A stretch of 10,017 nucleotides of DNA from JASFJH01 sp050117725 (GCA_050117725.1 JASFME010000067.1:1-10017); one strand, 5' to 3'; positions 1-6,558 are shown, counted from the stretch's first letter. Notes: generated from the sequence alone by a model not told the origin. Numbers and translations: made by a program.

Positions 1-830
1 TCATCAACTATTCGAATGTGACGGCCTGCGGCACGGCAACCGCCGAATCGGTGCCGTGCATATTTTCCCACCTGCCACGTTCTGACTATTCACCGGAAAA
101 GGCCGGCGAGTATGAAAATGTGCTGGATATCCTCCACAAGTCAGGGGTGCGGGTATTCTGGCGCGACAATAACTCGGGTTGTAAAGGTGTTTGCGACCGT
201 GTTCCCACGCAACGATATAATGAACTGCGCGATGCCAATAATTGTAATAACGAAGGATGCTTTGACGAGGCATTGCTAGGTCATTTGCAGAATTACATTG
301 AACAAAATCCGGGAGACAAACTTATCGTCTTGCACCAGATGGGTAGCCACGGTCCGGCATATTACAAACGATCGCCCGGGACGTATAAAAAATTCCTGCC
401 GGAATGCAACAAGGAGGATGTACAGAATTGTACCCGACAGAAAATCATCAATGCGTATGACAATTCTATTGTGTATACCGACCATGTTCTGGCAAAAGCA
501 ATAAAATTGTTGCAGGACAATGCACAGGAGCACGAGGTGGCAATGTTGTACGTATCCGATCATGGCGAGTCACTCGGCGAGAACGGAATTTACCTGCATG
601 GCTTTCCCTATATGTTCGCCCCGCAGGAACAGACACATGTGCCAATGGTACTGTGGGCTTCAAAGGGTTTTTATGCGGCAAACAACGTGAGTACTGAATG
701 CCTGGAGAGGCACAAGCATGCCGCGTACTCGCATGATCATATTTTCCACAGCATTCTTGGTATGTTTGATATCAAGACAACGATATATAAGCCGCAACTG
801 GACATTCTGCAGAGCTGTCGTCAGACGTGA
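1..830 (+). CDS. eptA: Lipid A phosphoethanolamine transferase, EptA/MCR-type, C-terminal part (5' end outside window)
   Basis: This is the catalytic half of an inner-membrane enzyme that moves phosphoethanolamine from phosphatidylethanolamine to lipid A on the periplasmic side. The open frame runs from base 3 and gives about 275 residues, against about 540 in the family, so the N-terminal membrane domain lies upstream. Visible landmarks in fragment numbering: CGTATAESVPC at 9-19 with the nucleophile Thr13, GSHGPAYY with His116, SDHGESLGE with Asp186 and His187, and His199 in YLHG. The 13-residue spacing from Asp186 to His199 equals that of MCR-1 D465-H478. Ten cysteines are present, several in close pairs (9/19, 60/64, 81/86, 135/143), fitting the disulphide-rich family. 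The GTG at 18 is an internal valine codon, not a start. GC is about 45% in sampled lines, below the neighbours. Its exact target (lipid A or another glycolipid) cannot be read from this fragment. Confidence 0.93.
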   Translation, partial: INYSNVTACGTATAESVPCIFSHLPRSDYSPEKAGEYENVLDILHKSGVRVFWRDNNSGCKGVCDRVPTQRYNELRDANNCNNEGCFDEALLGHLQNYIEQNPGDKLIVLHQMGSHGPAYYKRSPGTYKKFLPECNKEDVQNCTRQKIINAYDNSIVYTDHVLAKAIKLLQDNAQEHEVAMLYVSDHGESLGENGIYLHGFPYMFAPQEQTHVPMVLWASKGFYAANNVSTECLERHKHAAYSHDHIFHSILGMFDIKTTIYKPQLDILQSCRQT

Positions 831-860
831 AGCAATCAAGCCGGGGCGATCCTCATTATC

Positions 861-889
861 TGCCCATACCTGTATGATGGCGGTATAAT
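861..889 (+). promoter_or_regulatory. Candidate sigma70 promoter for the thioredoxin/DsbD-like gene
   Basis: A perfect -10 hexamer TATAAT sits at 884-889 in the gap after eptA. A 17-base spacer would place the -35 at 861-866 (TGCCCA), a poor match to TTGACA. Transcription would start near 896, giving a leader of about 40 bases before the GTG at 938. The weak -35 keeps confidence modest. It would allow the redox gene to be expressed independently of eptA. Confidence 0.4.
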
Positions 890-937
890 CACCCGCGGGC
901 GATTTCATAGTAAACAAGATATTCTGCGAGGCATGCA

Positions 938-2227
938 GTGTTCATGCGACACCTGATACCGTTGCTTGTGTTGTTGTGCCATATGTCAGGACTGGCAATG
1001 GCACAGCAGGGCCTGCCGGCATCAACCTGGGTTGTGCAGGATGAACAGGGCAGGGCAGTTATCCAGGTGTATTTCTTCTGGTCGTACAAGTGCCCGCATT
1101 GCCTCGAGGCCCTGCCTTATATCGAGCAACTCGCCGCCAGCAACGAGGATATCGAACTGCATTCGTTGCAGCTGGTCGGTGAACATGACAATGTCGCCCG
1201 CTACCAGTACATGGCAAGCGCGCTTGGCCAGACCGCGCAGTCGGTACCGGCTTTCCTGTTCTGCAATAGCATGCAGACCGGCTATAGCGAGAAGCTGACG
1301 CCCGGGCAGATCGAACGAACACTTTCCGGCTGTCGCCAGTACCTTGCCGAGCATGGCAAACTGCAGGGCTTCAAACCGCCGCTGGCACGGCATGTCACGA
1401 TAGATTTGCCGTTGTTTGGCCCGCTGAGCACGGGCGAAGTAGATGGCTTGCCGGTGATAACCTTGTTAATCGCCGCCGTGGATGCCTTCAACCCGTGTGC
1501 CTTTTTTGTCCTCATGTTTCTGCTCAGCCTGATGCTGCACACCGGCAGCCGGCGGCGCATGTTCATCGTCGGCGGTGTGTTCGTGTTTTTCTCGGGCCTC
1601 ATGTACTTCCTGTTTATGACCGCGTGGCTGAACCTGTTTCGCGTGATTGGCCAGTTGCATGTAATCACCCTTGTCGCCGGACTGGTGGCCCTCGTTATTG
1701 GTGCGATCAATATCAAGGACTTTATCTGGTTCAGGCGCGGCATTTCCCTGTCGATTTCCGACGCGGCGAAACCGGCGCTGTATCAACGCGCGCGCAGGCT
1801 GTTGCGGGCCGACTCACTGAGTACACTGTTGCTGGCCACGGCCGGGCTGGCGCTGTTTGCCAACCTCTACGAGTTTCTGTGTACGGCAGGTTTCCCGATG
1901 GTGTACACGCGCATCCTGACACTCGTGGCATTGCCGGAGTGGCAGTATTATGCCTACCTGGCGCTGTATAACCTGGTGTACATCCTGCCATTGTTGACGA
2001 TTGTGGTGTTGTTTGCCTGGGGTATGGGGGGGCGTAAATTGCAGGAGAAGGAAGGGCGGCGCCTGAAACTCGTGTCCGGGGTCATGATGGCAGCACTGGG
2101 TATGCTGCTGCTGGTCGCGCCGGACTTGCTACAAAACCTGGCGGTCGCAGGCACGCTGCTGGTGACGGCGTTGTTGATCAGCGCCGTGCTTATTCATATG
2201 GAAAACAAGTTGTCAGCCGGGCAGTAG
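938..2227 (+). CDS. Periplasmic thioredoxin domain fused to a DsbD/CcdA-like membrane domain
   Basis: This is a predicted inner-membrane thiol-disulphide exchange protein of 429 residues. Residues 4-22 form a signal sequence with an AMA cleavage site. Residues about 30-140 form a thioredoxin fold with the active site FWSYKCPHC (Cys52, Cys55) and a cis-proline motif SVPAF near 102-106. About seven membrane segments follow (near 173-200, 207-230, 240-258, 295-318, 335-360, 378-396 and 398-420). Two conserved-looking membrane cysteines, Cys187 in FNPCAFF and Cys315 in EFLCTAGFP, resemble the pair that passes electrons across the membrane in DsbD/CcdA. The GTG start is favoured because GAGG at 928-931 lies six bases upstream; ATG at 944 is the alternative. 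In classical DsbD the thioredoxin domain is C-terminal, so the order is reversed here. The likely role is supplying reductant to the periplasm, but partners are unknown. It lies 107 bases after eptA. Confidence 0.85.
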   Translation: MFMRHLIPLLVLLCHMSGLAMAQQGLPASTWVVQDEQGRAVIQVYFFWSYKCPHCLEALPYIEQLAASNEDIELHSLQLVGEHDNVARYQYMASALGQTAQSVPAFLFCNSMQTGYSEKLTPGQIERTLSGCRQYLAEHGKLQGFKPPLARHVTIDLPLFGPLSTGEVDGLPVITLLIAAVDAFNPCAFFVLMFLLSLMLHTGSRRRMFIVGGVFVFFSGLMYFLFMTAWLNLFRVIGQLHVITLVAGLVALVIGAINIKDFIWFRRGISLSISDAAKPALYQRARRLLRADSLSTLLLATAGLALFANLYEFLCTAGFPMVYTRILTLVALPEWQYYAYLALYNLVYILPLLTIVVLFAWGMGGRKLQEKEGRRLKLVSGVMMAALGMLLLVAPDLLQNLAVAGTLLVTALLISAVLIHMENKLSAGQ

Positions 2228-2230
2228 GCA

Positions 2231-2247
2231 AGCACGCTATTTGTGCT
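2231..2247. other. Small hairpin between convergent genes
   Basis: AGCAC (2231-2235) and GTGCT (2243-2247) form a perfect five-base stem with a seven-base loop, in the 43-base gap between two convergent genes. There is no T-run on either strand, so it is at best a weak bidirectional terminator. Confidence 0.25.
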
Positions 2248-2270
2248 CCCCCGGGTCTGCTGGCCAAGAA

Positions 2271-2621
2271 TTAATGGCGCTCGCTGAGTACAGACTGGAA
2301 CGATGCCGAGAGCTCACCGCGGCCGGCCTTGTCGATAAGCTGTTCCGCAACTTGCGAGATTTCGGATAGGGGGCCGTTGAAAAAGACGATCCCGATTTGC
2401 AGGGTCGCCGGCATATCGGCGACGGGATTGTGCGTATTCGCGTGTTCCGGTGGTAAAAACACCATGCGGACCTCGTCTGCCTCGGACGGGATTGTTTCAC
2501 AACCACCGCCGGGTGCGACAAAGGCGAACAACTCCTCCGGACTGTGCAAAGGAATACTTTCTTCCTTTATCTCTTCATCGTCATACTTCGCTGTGAATTC
2601 AACAATAAGAATCGGTTTCAT
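2271..2621 (-). CDS. Small acidic hypothetical protein downstream of hemL
   Basis: I do not recognise this 116-residue protein. It begins MKPILIVEFTAKYDDEE and has no signal peptide or membrane segment, so it is probably cytoplasmic. The N-terminal third is rich in Asp and Glu, and a glycine-rich stretch with one cysteine (APGGGCET, Cys41) lies near residues 36-43. Predicted structure looks mixed alpha/beta, with a helical C-terminus (about 84-103). The ATG at 2621 is supported by a GGAG ribosome site seven bases upstream, placed in the 32-base gap after the hemL stop, so translation from a shared hemL transcript is likely. It is the last gene of the minus-strand group and faces the redox gene convergently. 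The good ribosome site and tight spacing argue for a real gene; function unknown. Confidence 0.7.
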   Translation of the reverse strand: MKPILIVEFTAKYDDEEIKEESIPLHSPEELFAFVAPGGGCETIPSEADEVRMVFLPPEHANTHNPVADMPATLQIGIVFFNGPLSEISQVAEQLIDKAGRGELSASFQSVLSERH

Positions 2622-2653
2622 GGACTGGCTCCGCGTAATCGATATCGTTCAAA

Positions 2654-3934
2654 CTATAGTTTAGCCAATACTCTCGCCGCCGCGTCAATCGTTGCCTCGA
2701 TATCGGCATCGCTATGCGCACTGGAGACAAAACCGGCCTCGAAGGCACTCGGTGCCAGGTACACGCCCTCATCGAGCATGCCGTGGAAGAACTTGCGGAA
2801 GCGCTCGAGATCGCAGGCCGAGGTCTGCGTGAAGTTAGTCACCTGGTCGGCATCGGTAAAGAACAGGCCAAACATGCCGCCGACATGGTTTTCGGTCATG
2901 GGCACACCGGCATTGCTGGCTGCCACCATGATGCCGTTCACGAGTTTTTCGACCTTGGCCGCGAGTTTGTCGTAGAAGCCCGGTTCGCTGATCAGTCGCA
3001 AGGTGGTCAGCCCGGCGGCCATCGCGATCGGATTGCCCGACAGTGTGCCGGCCTGGTACACCGGGCCGAGCGGTGCGATGTGCTCCATGATTTCCTTTTT
3101 GCCACCGAAAGCGCCGACCGGCATGCCGCCGCCGACCACCTTGCCGAGCGTGGTCAGATCCGGCTTGATGCCGTAGTGAGCCTGCGCGCCACCGAGCGCG
3201 ACCCGGAAGCCGGTCATGACCTCGTCGAGGATGAGCACGCTGCCGTATTCATCACACACGCCGCGCAGACCCTCGAGAAAACCAGGCAGCGGCGGGATAC
3301 AGTTCATGTTACCGGCCACCGGCTCAACAATGATGCAGGCAATCTGTTCGCCGATCTCGCTGAATACCTGTTTGACCTGCTCGATGTCGTTATAGGTCAG
3401 TGTGATAGTGTGTTCGGCAAGTCCCGCCGGTACGCCCGGGGACGTCGGCACGCCGAGCGTCAGCATGCCAGAACCGGCCTTGACCAGCAGCGAATCAGCG
3501 TGACCGTGGTAACAGCCTTCGAACTTTATGATCTTATCGCGGCCGGTATAACCACGCGCGAGGCGGATCGCGCTCATCGTCGCCTCGGTGCCGGAACTGA
3601 CCATACGCACCATGTCCATCGACGGCACGATCTCGCACAGCGCGTTCGCCATCTCGGTTTCGATCGCGGTCGGCGCGCCGAAGCTCAGGCCATTCGCGGC
3701 GGCCTCCTGCACGGCCCTGATCACGTCCGGCTGGGCATGGCCGAGGATCGCCGGTCCCCATGAGGCGACGTAATCGATGTACTGTTTGTCATCCTCGTCG
3801 AACAGGCAGGCGCCGCTGGCGCGCTTGAAGAACACGGGATCACCGCCAACACCCTTGAAGGCGCGGACCGGGGAATTTACGCCACCGGGAATATGTTGCT
3901 GGGCGGCGACAAACAAATCATGCGAACGGGACAT
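2654..3934 (-). CDS. hemL: Glutamate-1-semialdehyde 2,1-aminomutase
   Basis: This PLP-dependent enzyme converts glutamate-1-semialdehyde to 5-aminolevulinate, the first committed tetrapyrrole precursor in the C5 pathway used for haem. At 426 residues it matches the E. coli enzyme in length. Visible landmarks: GGVNSPVRAF (17-26), the phosphate-binding SSGTEATMSAIRLAR (113-127), YHGHAD (142-147), LDEVMTGFRV (236-245) with the PLP-contacting aspartate, and TLGKVVGGGMPVGAFGG (262-278) with the Schiff-base Lys265. The ATG at 3934 has AAGGA six bases upstream. It lies downstream of thiE across a hairpin-rich 179-base gap and is followed by a small hypothetical gene 32 bases on. All key residues are present, so it should be active. 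A long open frame on the opposite strand of this gene is a codon-bias shadow. Confidence 0.98.
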   Translation of the reverse strand: MSRSHDLFVAAQQHIPGGVNSPVRAFKGVGGDPVFFKRASGACLFDEDDKQYIDYVASWGPAILGHAQPDVIRAVQEAAANGLSFGAPTAIETEMANALCEIVPSMDMVRMVSSGTEATMSAIRLARGYTGRDKIIKFEGCYHGHADSLLVKAGSGMLTLGVPTSPGVPAGLAEHTITLTYNDIEQVKQVFSEIGEQIACIIVEPVAGNMNCIPPLPGFLEGLRGVCDEYGSVLILDEVMTGFRVALGGAQAHYGIKPDLTTLGKVVGGGMPVGAFGGKKEIMEHIAPLGPVYQAGTLSGNPIAMAAGLTTLRLISEPGFYDKLAAKVEKLVNGIMVAASNAGVPMTENHVGGMFGLFFTDADQVTNFTQTSACDLERFRKFFHGMLDEGVYLAPSAFEAGFVSSAHSDADIEATIDAAARVLAKL

Positions 3935-3985
3935 TAGGTTTCCTTAATTTCTCAGGTTTTGGAGTATGAAACACAGAGGGTCGCT

Positions 3986-4035
3986 CTCGCACATCCCTGT
4001 GCTCCGCGACACTCGTACCTCCCTGTACGTCGCGC
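3986..4035. repeat. Two tandem, self-complementary 24-base units between thiE and hemL
   Basis: Units at 3986-4009 and 4012-4035 match at 18 of 24 positions, with a period of 26 bases, and share the core TCCCTGT. Each folds on itself. The first forms GCACA-TCCC-TGTGC (3989-4002). The second pairs GTAC with GTAC around CTCCCT, inside an outer CGCGAC/GTCGCG stem (4005-4034). No T-run follows, so this is not a standard terminator. It resembles a short intergenic palindromic repeat family; whether it recurs in the genome cannot be seen here. Confidence 0.6.
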
Positions 4036-4055
4036 ATTCGGACGACCTTGTTAAT

Positions 4056-4101
4056 AGTTGTTCGAGATTCTAACAACTTTGCGCACTCTACGCCTTGGCG
4101 T
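4056..4101. other. Two further hairpins in the thiE-hemL gap
   Basis: AGTTGTT (4056-4062) pairs with AACAACT (4072-4078) around a nine-base loop, and ACGCC (4090-4094) pairs with GGCGT (4097-4101) around TT. Together with the tandem units at 3986-4035 the 179-base gap holds four hairpins. They could act as mRNA processing or stability elements between thiE and hemL, or simply be repeat remnants. Confidence 0.45.
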
Positions 4102-4113
4102 TGTCTGTGTTGA

Positions 4114-4746
4114 TTAGTCGCTATCGAAGAGTTTCGCATAGCATCGTGCCGCAGCCTCGATATCCGGCTGACCGAACACGCCATGGATGACGGCGAGCAG
4201 GTCGGCGCCAGCCTCGAGCAGGGCCGGCGCATTGGCCGGCGTGATACCGCCAATGGCGCAGATCGGGATCGTGAGCCTGGCTTTGGCCTCGCGCAGCACG
4301 TTGATATCGGCTGGCGGGGCGCCGGGTTTGGTCTGTGACGGGAAAAACCGGCCAAAGGCAACATAACTCGCGCCACCTTGAGCGGCATGCACGGCCAGTT
4401 CCACCGAGGCGTGACAGGTGACGCCGATGATCGCTCCCGGTCCGAGCAACTCACGCGCTGCGGCCAGTTTCACGTCCGACTGGCCGAGGTGTACGCCGTC
4501 GGCACCGATGGTTTTCGCCAGCTGCGGGTCATCGTTGACCAGCAGCGGCACGCCATGGGCATGGCAGGTGGCCAGTACCGCACGCGCCTGTTGCTCGCGT
4601 TGCGACGGCGTGCCCTGTTTGCTGCGGTACTGTACGAGCCGGGCACCGCCCCGCAGCGCGGCCTCGACCTGCTCGGCCACTCTCTCGCCTGCGAGCGCGT
4701 CGTCGGTGATGACGTACAAACCTCGCAATGCATTTCCGGATGACAT
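4114..4746 (-). CDS. thiE: Thiamine-phosphate synthase
   Basis: This cytoplasmic TIM-barrel enzyme joins HMP pyrophosphate with the carboxythiazole phosphate to make thiamine phosphate. The 210-residue length is typical. Motifs seen: GLYVITDD (9-16), VQYRSK (38-43) binding the pyrophosphate, LVNDDPQLA (69-77) with metal-contacting aspartates, DGVHLGQSD (83-91), YVAFGRFFPSQTKP (128-141), which is the family FGPxFxTxTK segment, and CAIGGI (163-168) near the phosphate site. The ATG at 4746 is preceded by AAGGA about ten bases upstream. thiD lies 98 bases upstream on the same strand and supplies the HMP pyrophosphate substrate, so the two genes perform consecutive steps. All catalytic motifs are intact. 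Confidence 0.97.
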   Translation of the reverse strand: MSSGNALRGLYVITDDALAGERVAEQVEAALRGGARLVQYRSKQGTPSQREQQARAVLATCHAHGVPLLVNDDPQLAKTIGADGVHLGQSDVKLAAARELLGPGAIIGVTCHASVELAVHAAQGGASYVAFGRFFPSQTKPGAPPADINVLREAKARLTIPICAIGGITPANAPALLEAGADLLAVIHGVFGQPDIEAAARCYAKLFDSD

Positions 4747-4777
4747 ACTGAAAATATCCTTTGTGGCAACTCAAATC

Positions 4778-4832
4778 GTGAGGCGTGAGGGGGAAGGCGT
4801 GGGGTGAATTGAATAGCAGCCTAACGCCTCAC
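4778..4832. repeat. Inverted repeat between thiD and thiE
   Basis: GTGAGGCGT (4778-4786) is perfectly complementary to ACGCCTCAC (4824-4832), with a 37-base loop. Flanking copies of the same word (GTGAGG at 4785-4790, CCTCAC at 4843-4848) add a second imperfect pairing that reaches the thiD stop codon. The GTGAGG/CCTCAC vocabulary is repetitive and resembles low-complexity intergenic repeats. No T-run follows either arm, so transcription termination is not indicated. Confidence 0.5.
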
Positions 4833-4844
4833 TCTTTAATGCCC

Positions 4845-5663
4845 TCACTCCCCACTGTCTTTTACTGTCCAGAAAAACCGGTTCGGCAGGGCCTGGCCGC
4901 TGCCGGCATGCCAGCTGTTGTTCAGGGCCTCCCACGTGTACTGCTGGGCCTCGAAGGCTGCGGCATACAGATCCTGGCCGAGCGAAAGCAGGGCGGCGAG
5001 GCTCGCCGCGAGCGTGCAGCCCGAGCCGTGGTAGCTGCCCGGCAGGCGCGGCCAGGTGAAGGGCTCGCACAGGTTGTCTCCGTACAGTGTGTTGGTGACG
5101 GTATTGCCGCTGTCGGCATGCGTGCCGGTCAGCAGCACGTAGTCACAGCCGGCCGCGCGCAGGGCGTCCGCGGCCCGGCCCATATCGCTCTCGCCGCTGA
5201 GGCGCACGGCCTCGACCGTGTTCGGGGTGAGTACCGTGACCTGGGGCAGCAGGCGGTCATGGATAACCTGCAGCAGCGCGTCGCTGGCGAGCTCCCTGCC
5301 ACCGCCGGCGGCCAGTACCGGGTCGAAGATGACCGGGATATGCGGGGTGGCCTCGAGCACCTCGGCGACGGCATTGGCTGCTTCGGCGCTGCATAGCAGA
5401 CCAATCTTGATTGCGGCGACGGGCAGATCCTGCAGCAGGCAAGTAGCCTGGTCGCGGATCAGGCTGGCGGCCAGCGGCTCGATACGCTGCACATTGTGCG
5501 TGTCCTGCACGGTCAGGCAGGTCGAGACCGTGGCGGCATGTGCGCCCATGCTGGCGATGGCCTCGATATCGGCCTGCAGGCCGGCGCCGCCGCTCGGGTC
5601 ATGCCCGGCGAAGCACAGCACGATGGGCGTCTTCTGGTTTGTGGCTTGAGTTTGCGACATCAT
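4845..5663 (-). CDS. thiD: Hydroxymethylpyrimidine (phospho)kinase
   Basis: This ribokinase-fold enzyme phosphorylates HMP and HMP phosphate to give the pyrophosphate used by ThiE. At 272 residues it is the usual single-domain length, without a fused ThiE or ThiN domain. Visible motifs: CFAGHDPSGGAGLQADI (17-33) binding the pyrimidine, KIGLL (86-90), VIFDPVLAAGGG (111-122), LTPNTVEA (145-152) and PGSYHGSGCTLAA (208-220), with the anion hole and the cysteine that takes the place of the usual catalytic residue. Two ATG codons are adjacent (5661-5663 and 5658-5660) and no strong ribosome site precedes either, so the start is uncertain by one residue. It is divergent from rubredoxin across 105 bases and heads the thiD-thiE-hemL group. 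No TPP riboswitch is visible upstream. Confidence 0.96.
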   Translation of the reverse strand: MMSQTQATNQKTPIVLCFAGHDPSGGAGLQADIEAIASMGAHAATVSTCLTVQDTHNVQRIEPLAASLIRDQATCLLQDLPVAAIKIGLLCSAEAANAVAEVLEATPHIPVIFDPVLAAGGGRELASDALLQVIHDRLLPQVTVLTPNTVEAVRLSGESDMGRAADALRAAGCDYVLLTGTHADSGNTVTNTLYGDNLCEPFTWPRLPGSYHGSGCTLAASLAALLSLGQDLYAAAFEAQQYTWEALNNSWHAGSGQALPNRFFWTVKDSGE

Positions 5664-5768
5664 TCGGTTTCAATAGCGGCCCGTCCTGAAGGGCGTGATA
5701 ATTATTTATCTAGCGTAACATGGTGCTTCAATGCACCTTTATTGCAAGCAGCGAGACGTAAAAACCCG
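5664..5768. promoter_or_regulatory. Divergent intergenic region between thiD and rubredoxin, with a small hairpin
   Basis: These 105 bases must carry promoters for both directions. An AT-rich block (5697-5712) is the likely melting region, but I cannot assign a convincing -35/-10 pair to either gene. A hairpin GGTGC (5722-5726) with GCACC (5733-5737) around TTCAAT lies between it and the rubredoxin start. The conserved TPP-riboswitch words are absent. Confidence 0.4.
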
Positions 5769-5933
5769 ATGAAAACCTATATGTGTGTGATTTGTGGCTG
5801 GGTCTATGATGAAGAGGCCGGCTACCCGGAAGATGGTATTGCCCCCGGCACGAAATGGGAAGATGTACCGCCGAACTGGAAATGCCCGGAATGTGGTGCC
5901 GGCAAGGAAGATTTTGAACTGGTCGAGATTTGA
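5769..5933 (+). CDS. Rubredoxin
   Basis: This is a small one-iron electron carrier of 54 residues, the classical rubredoxin length. The iron is held by two CxxC knuckles, CVIC (Cys6, Cys9) and CPEC (Cys39, Cys42). The aromatic core residues Tyr4, Tyr13, Trp30 and Trp37 and the segments YDEEAGYPEDGI and GTKWEDVPPNWKCP are all typical. The frame stays open upstream into the antisense of thiD, but homology begins exactly at MKTYMC, fixing the ATG at 5769. The ribosome site is weak (GAG about 14 bases upstream). It is followed after 38 bases by a PrxQ-type peroxiredoxin on the same strand, suggesting co-transcription and a role in peroxide or oxygen detoxification; that role is inferred from context. 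Confidence 0.97.
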   Translation: MKTYMCVICGWVYDEEAGYPEDGIAPGTKWEDVPPNWKCPECGAGKEDFELVEI

Positions 5934-5971
5934 AGCCGGCCGTTAACCGTAACGAAAAAGGGAAAACGCTT

Positions 5972-6532
5972 ATGTCGGAAGGAACCGTACCTGTTGTTTA
6001 CCTCGTCGCCATCACAGCAGTACTTTTCGCGGTACTGTTGTGGTTCTGGCCGCGCAGTGCCGCGGCGGACCTACTTCCCGGTCAAGCCGCGCCCGATTTC
6101 AGCCTGCTCGATCAGAACGGTGAACGCCAGACCCTGGCCGGTTTTCACGGTCAGTGGCTGGTGCTGTATTTTTACCCGAAGGACGATACCCCGGGTTGTA
6201 CCACCGAGGCCTGCCAGTTCCGTGATGATTACTACAAGCTGCGTGCGCTCAAGACCGCCGTGGTCGGGGTCAGTCTCGATGATGTCGGCTCGCACAAGGC
6301 CTTTGCCGAGAAATACCACCTGCCGTTTCCGTTGCTCGCTGACCGTGAGCACAAGGTGGCCGAGGCCTATGGTGTATTGACCCGTCTTGGACCTCTCAGG
6401 TTTGCCAGCCGCCAGACCTTTATTATCGATCCCGAGGGGCGCATCGCCCGGCATTTCTCCCGTGTCAAGCCGAAGCAGCACCCCGCCGAGGTCATCAAGA
6501 GCATCGAATCGCTCGCCAAGTCACGGAACTGA
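5972..6532 (+). CDS. PrxQ/BCP-type peroxiredoxin with N-terminal membrane segment
   Basis: This is a thiol peroxidase of the PrxQ (bacterioferritin comigratory protein) class, which reduces hydrogen peroxide and organic hydroperoxides. The family domain spans about residues 36-182. The peroxidatic Cys76 lies in YPKDDTPGCTTEACQFRD and the resolving Cys81 five residues on, the PrxQ spacing. Arg147 in the RQTFIID segment (147-153) matches the conserved active-site arginine. Unlike cytosolic BCP, residues 7-26 form one hydrophobic helix, so the enzyme is probably membrane-anchored or exported. Its N-terminus lacks basic residues, so the side is uncertain; SAAA/D near 29-33 could be a cleavage site. 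The frame extends to a TTG at 5930 overlapping the rubredoxin stop, but the ATG at 5972 with AGGGA at 5959-5963 (8-base spacer) is the better start. The 38-base gap after rubredoxin suggests one transcript. Confidence 0.93.
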   Translation: MSEGTVPVVYLVAITAVLFAVLLWFWPRSAAADLLPGQAAPDFSLLDQNGERQTLAGFHGQWLVLYFYPKDDTPGCTTEACQFRDDYYKLRALKTAVVGVSLDDVGSHKAFAEKYHLPFPLLADREHKVAEAYGVLTRLGPLRFASRQTFIIDPEGRIARHFSRVKPKQHPAEVIKSIESLAKSRN

Positions 6533-6558
6533 AACGGGAAATCACGATTTCGTCCGCC

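Noticed and set aside
18..20. GTG at 18 as the start of the eptA gene
   Set aside because: The frame is open to the window edge, and the codon is the valine of the conserved SNVTACGT segment just before the nucleophile.
938..982. Lipoprotein signal for the redox protein because of Cys14
   Set aside because: The residues before Cys14 (VLL) do not fit a lipobox, which needs Gly, Ala or Ser before the cysteine, and an AMA cleavage site follows at 20-22.
2714..3763. A 349-codon open frame on the plus strand opposite hemL
   Set aside because: It lies wholly antisense to a complete, motif-rich hemL. Its product is rich in Arg, His and Asp with no recognisable domain, typical of a high-GC antisense shadow.
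3918..4454. A 178-codon minus-strand frame spanning the thiE-hemL gap
   Set aside because: It overlaps half of thiE in another frame and runs through hairpin repeats; no domain is visible.
5664..5768. Possible TPP riboswitch ahead of thiD
   Set aside because: The conserved TPP-aptamer words (CTGAGA and the downstream TGAACCTGATC type segment) are absent on the minus strand, and the leader is short.
5496..5768. N-terminal extension of rubredoxin to give a 145-residue protein
   Set aside because: The extension is antisense to thiD, and rubredoxin homology starts at the ATG at 5769 with the normal 54-residue length.
5930..5971. TTG start for the peroxiredoxin overlapping the rubredoxin stop
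   Set aside because: The ATG at 5972 has a good ribosome site at ideal spacing, and the extra 14 residues are polar and lie before the membrane helix.
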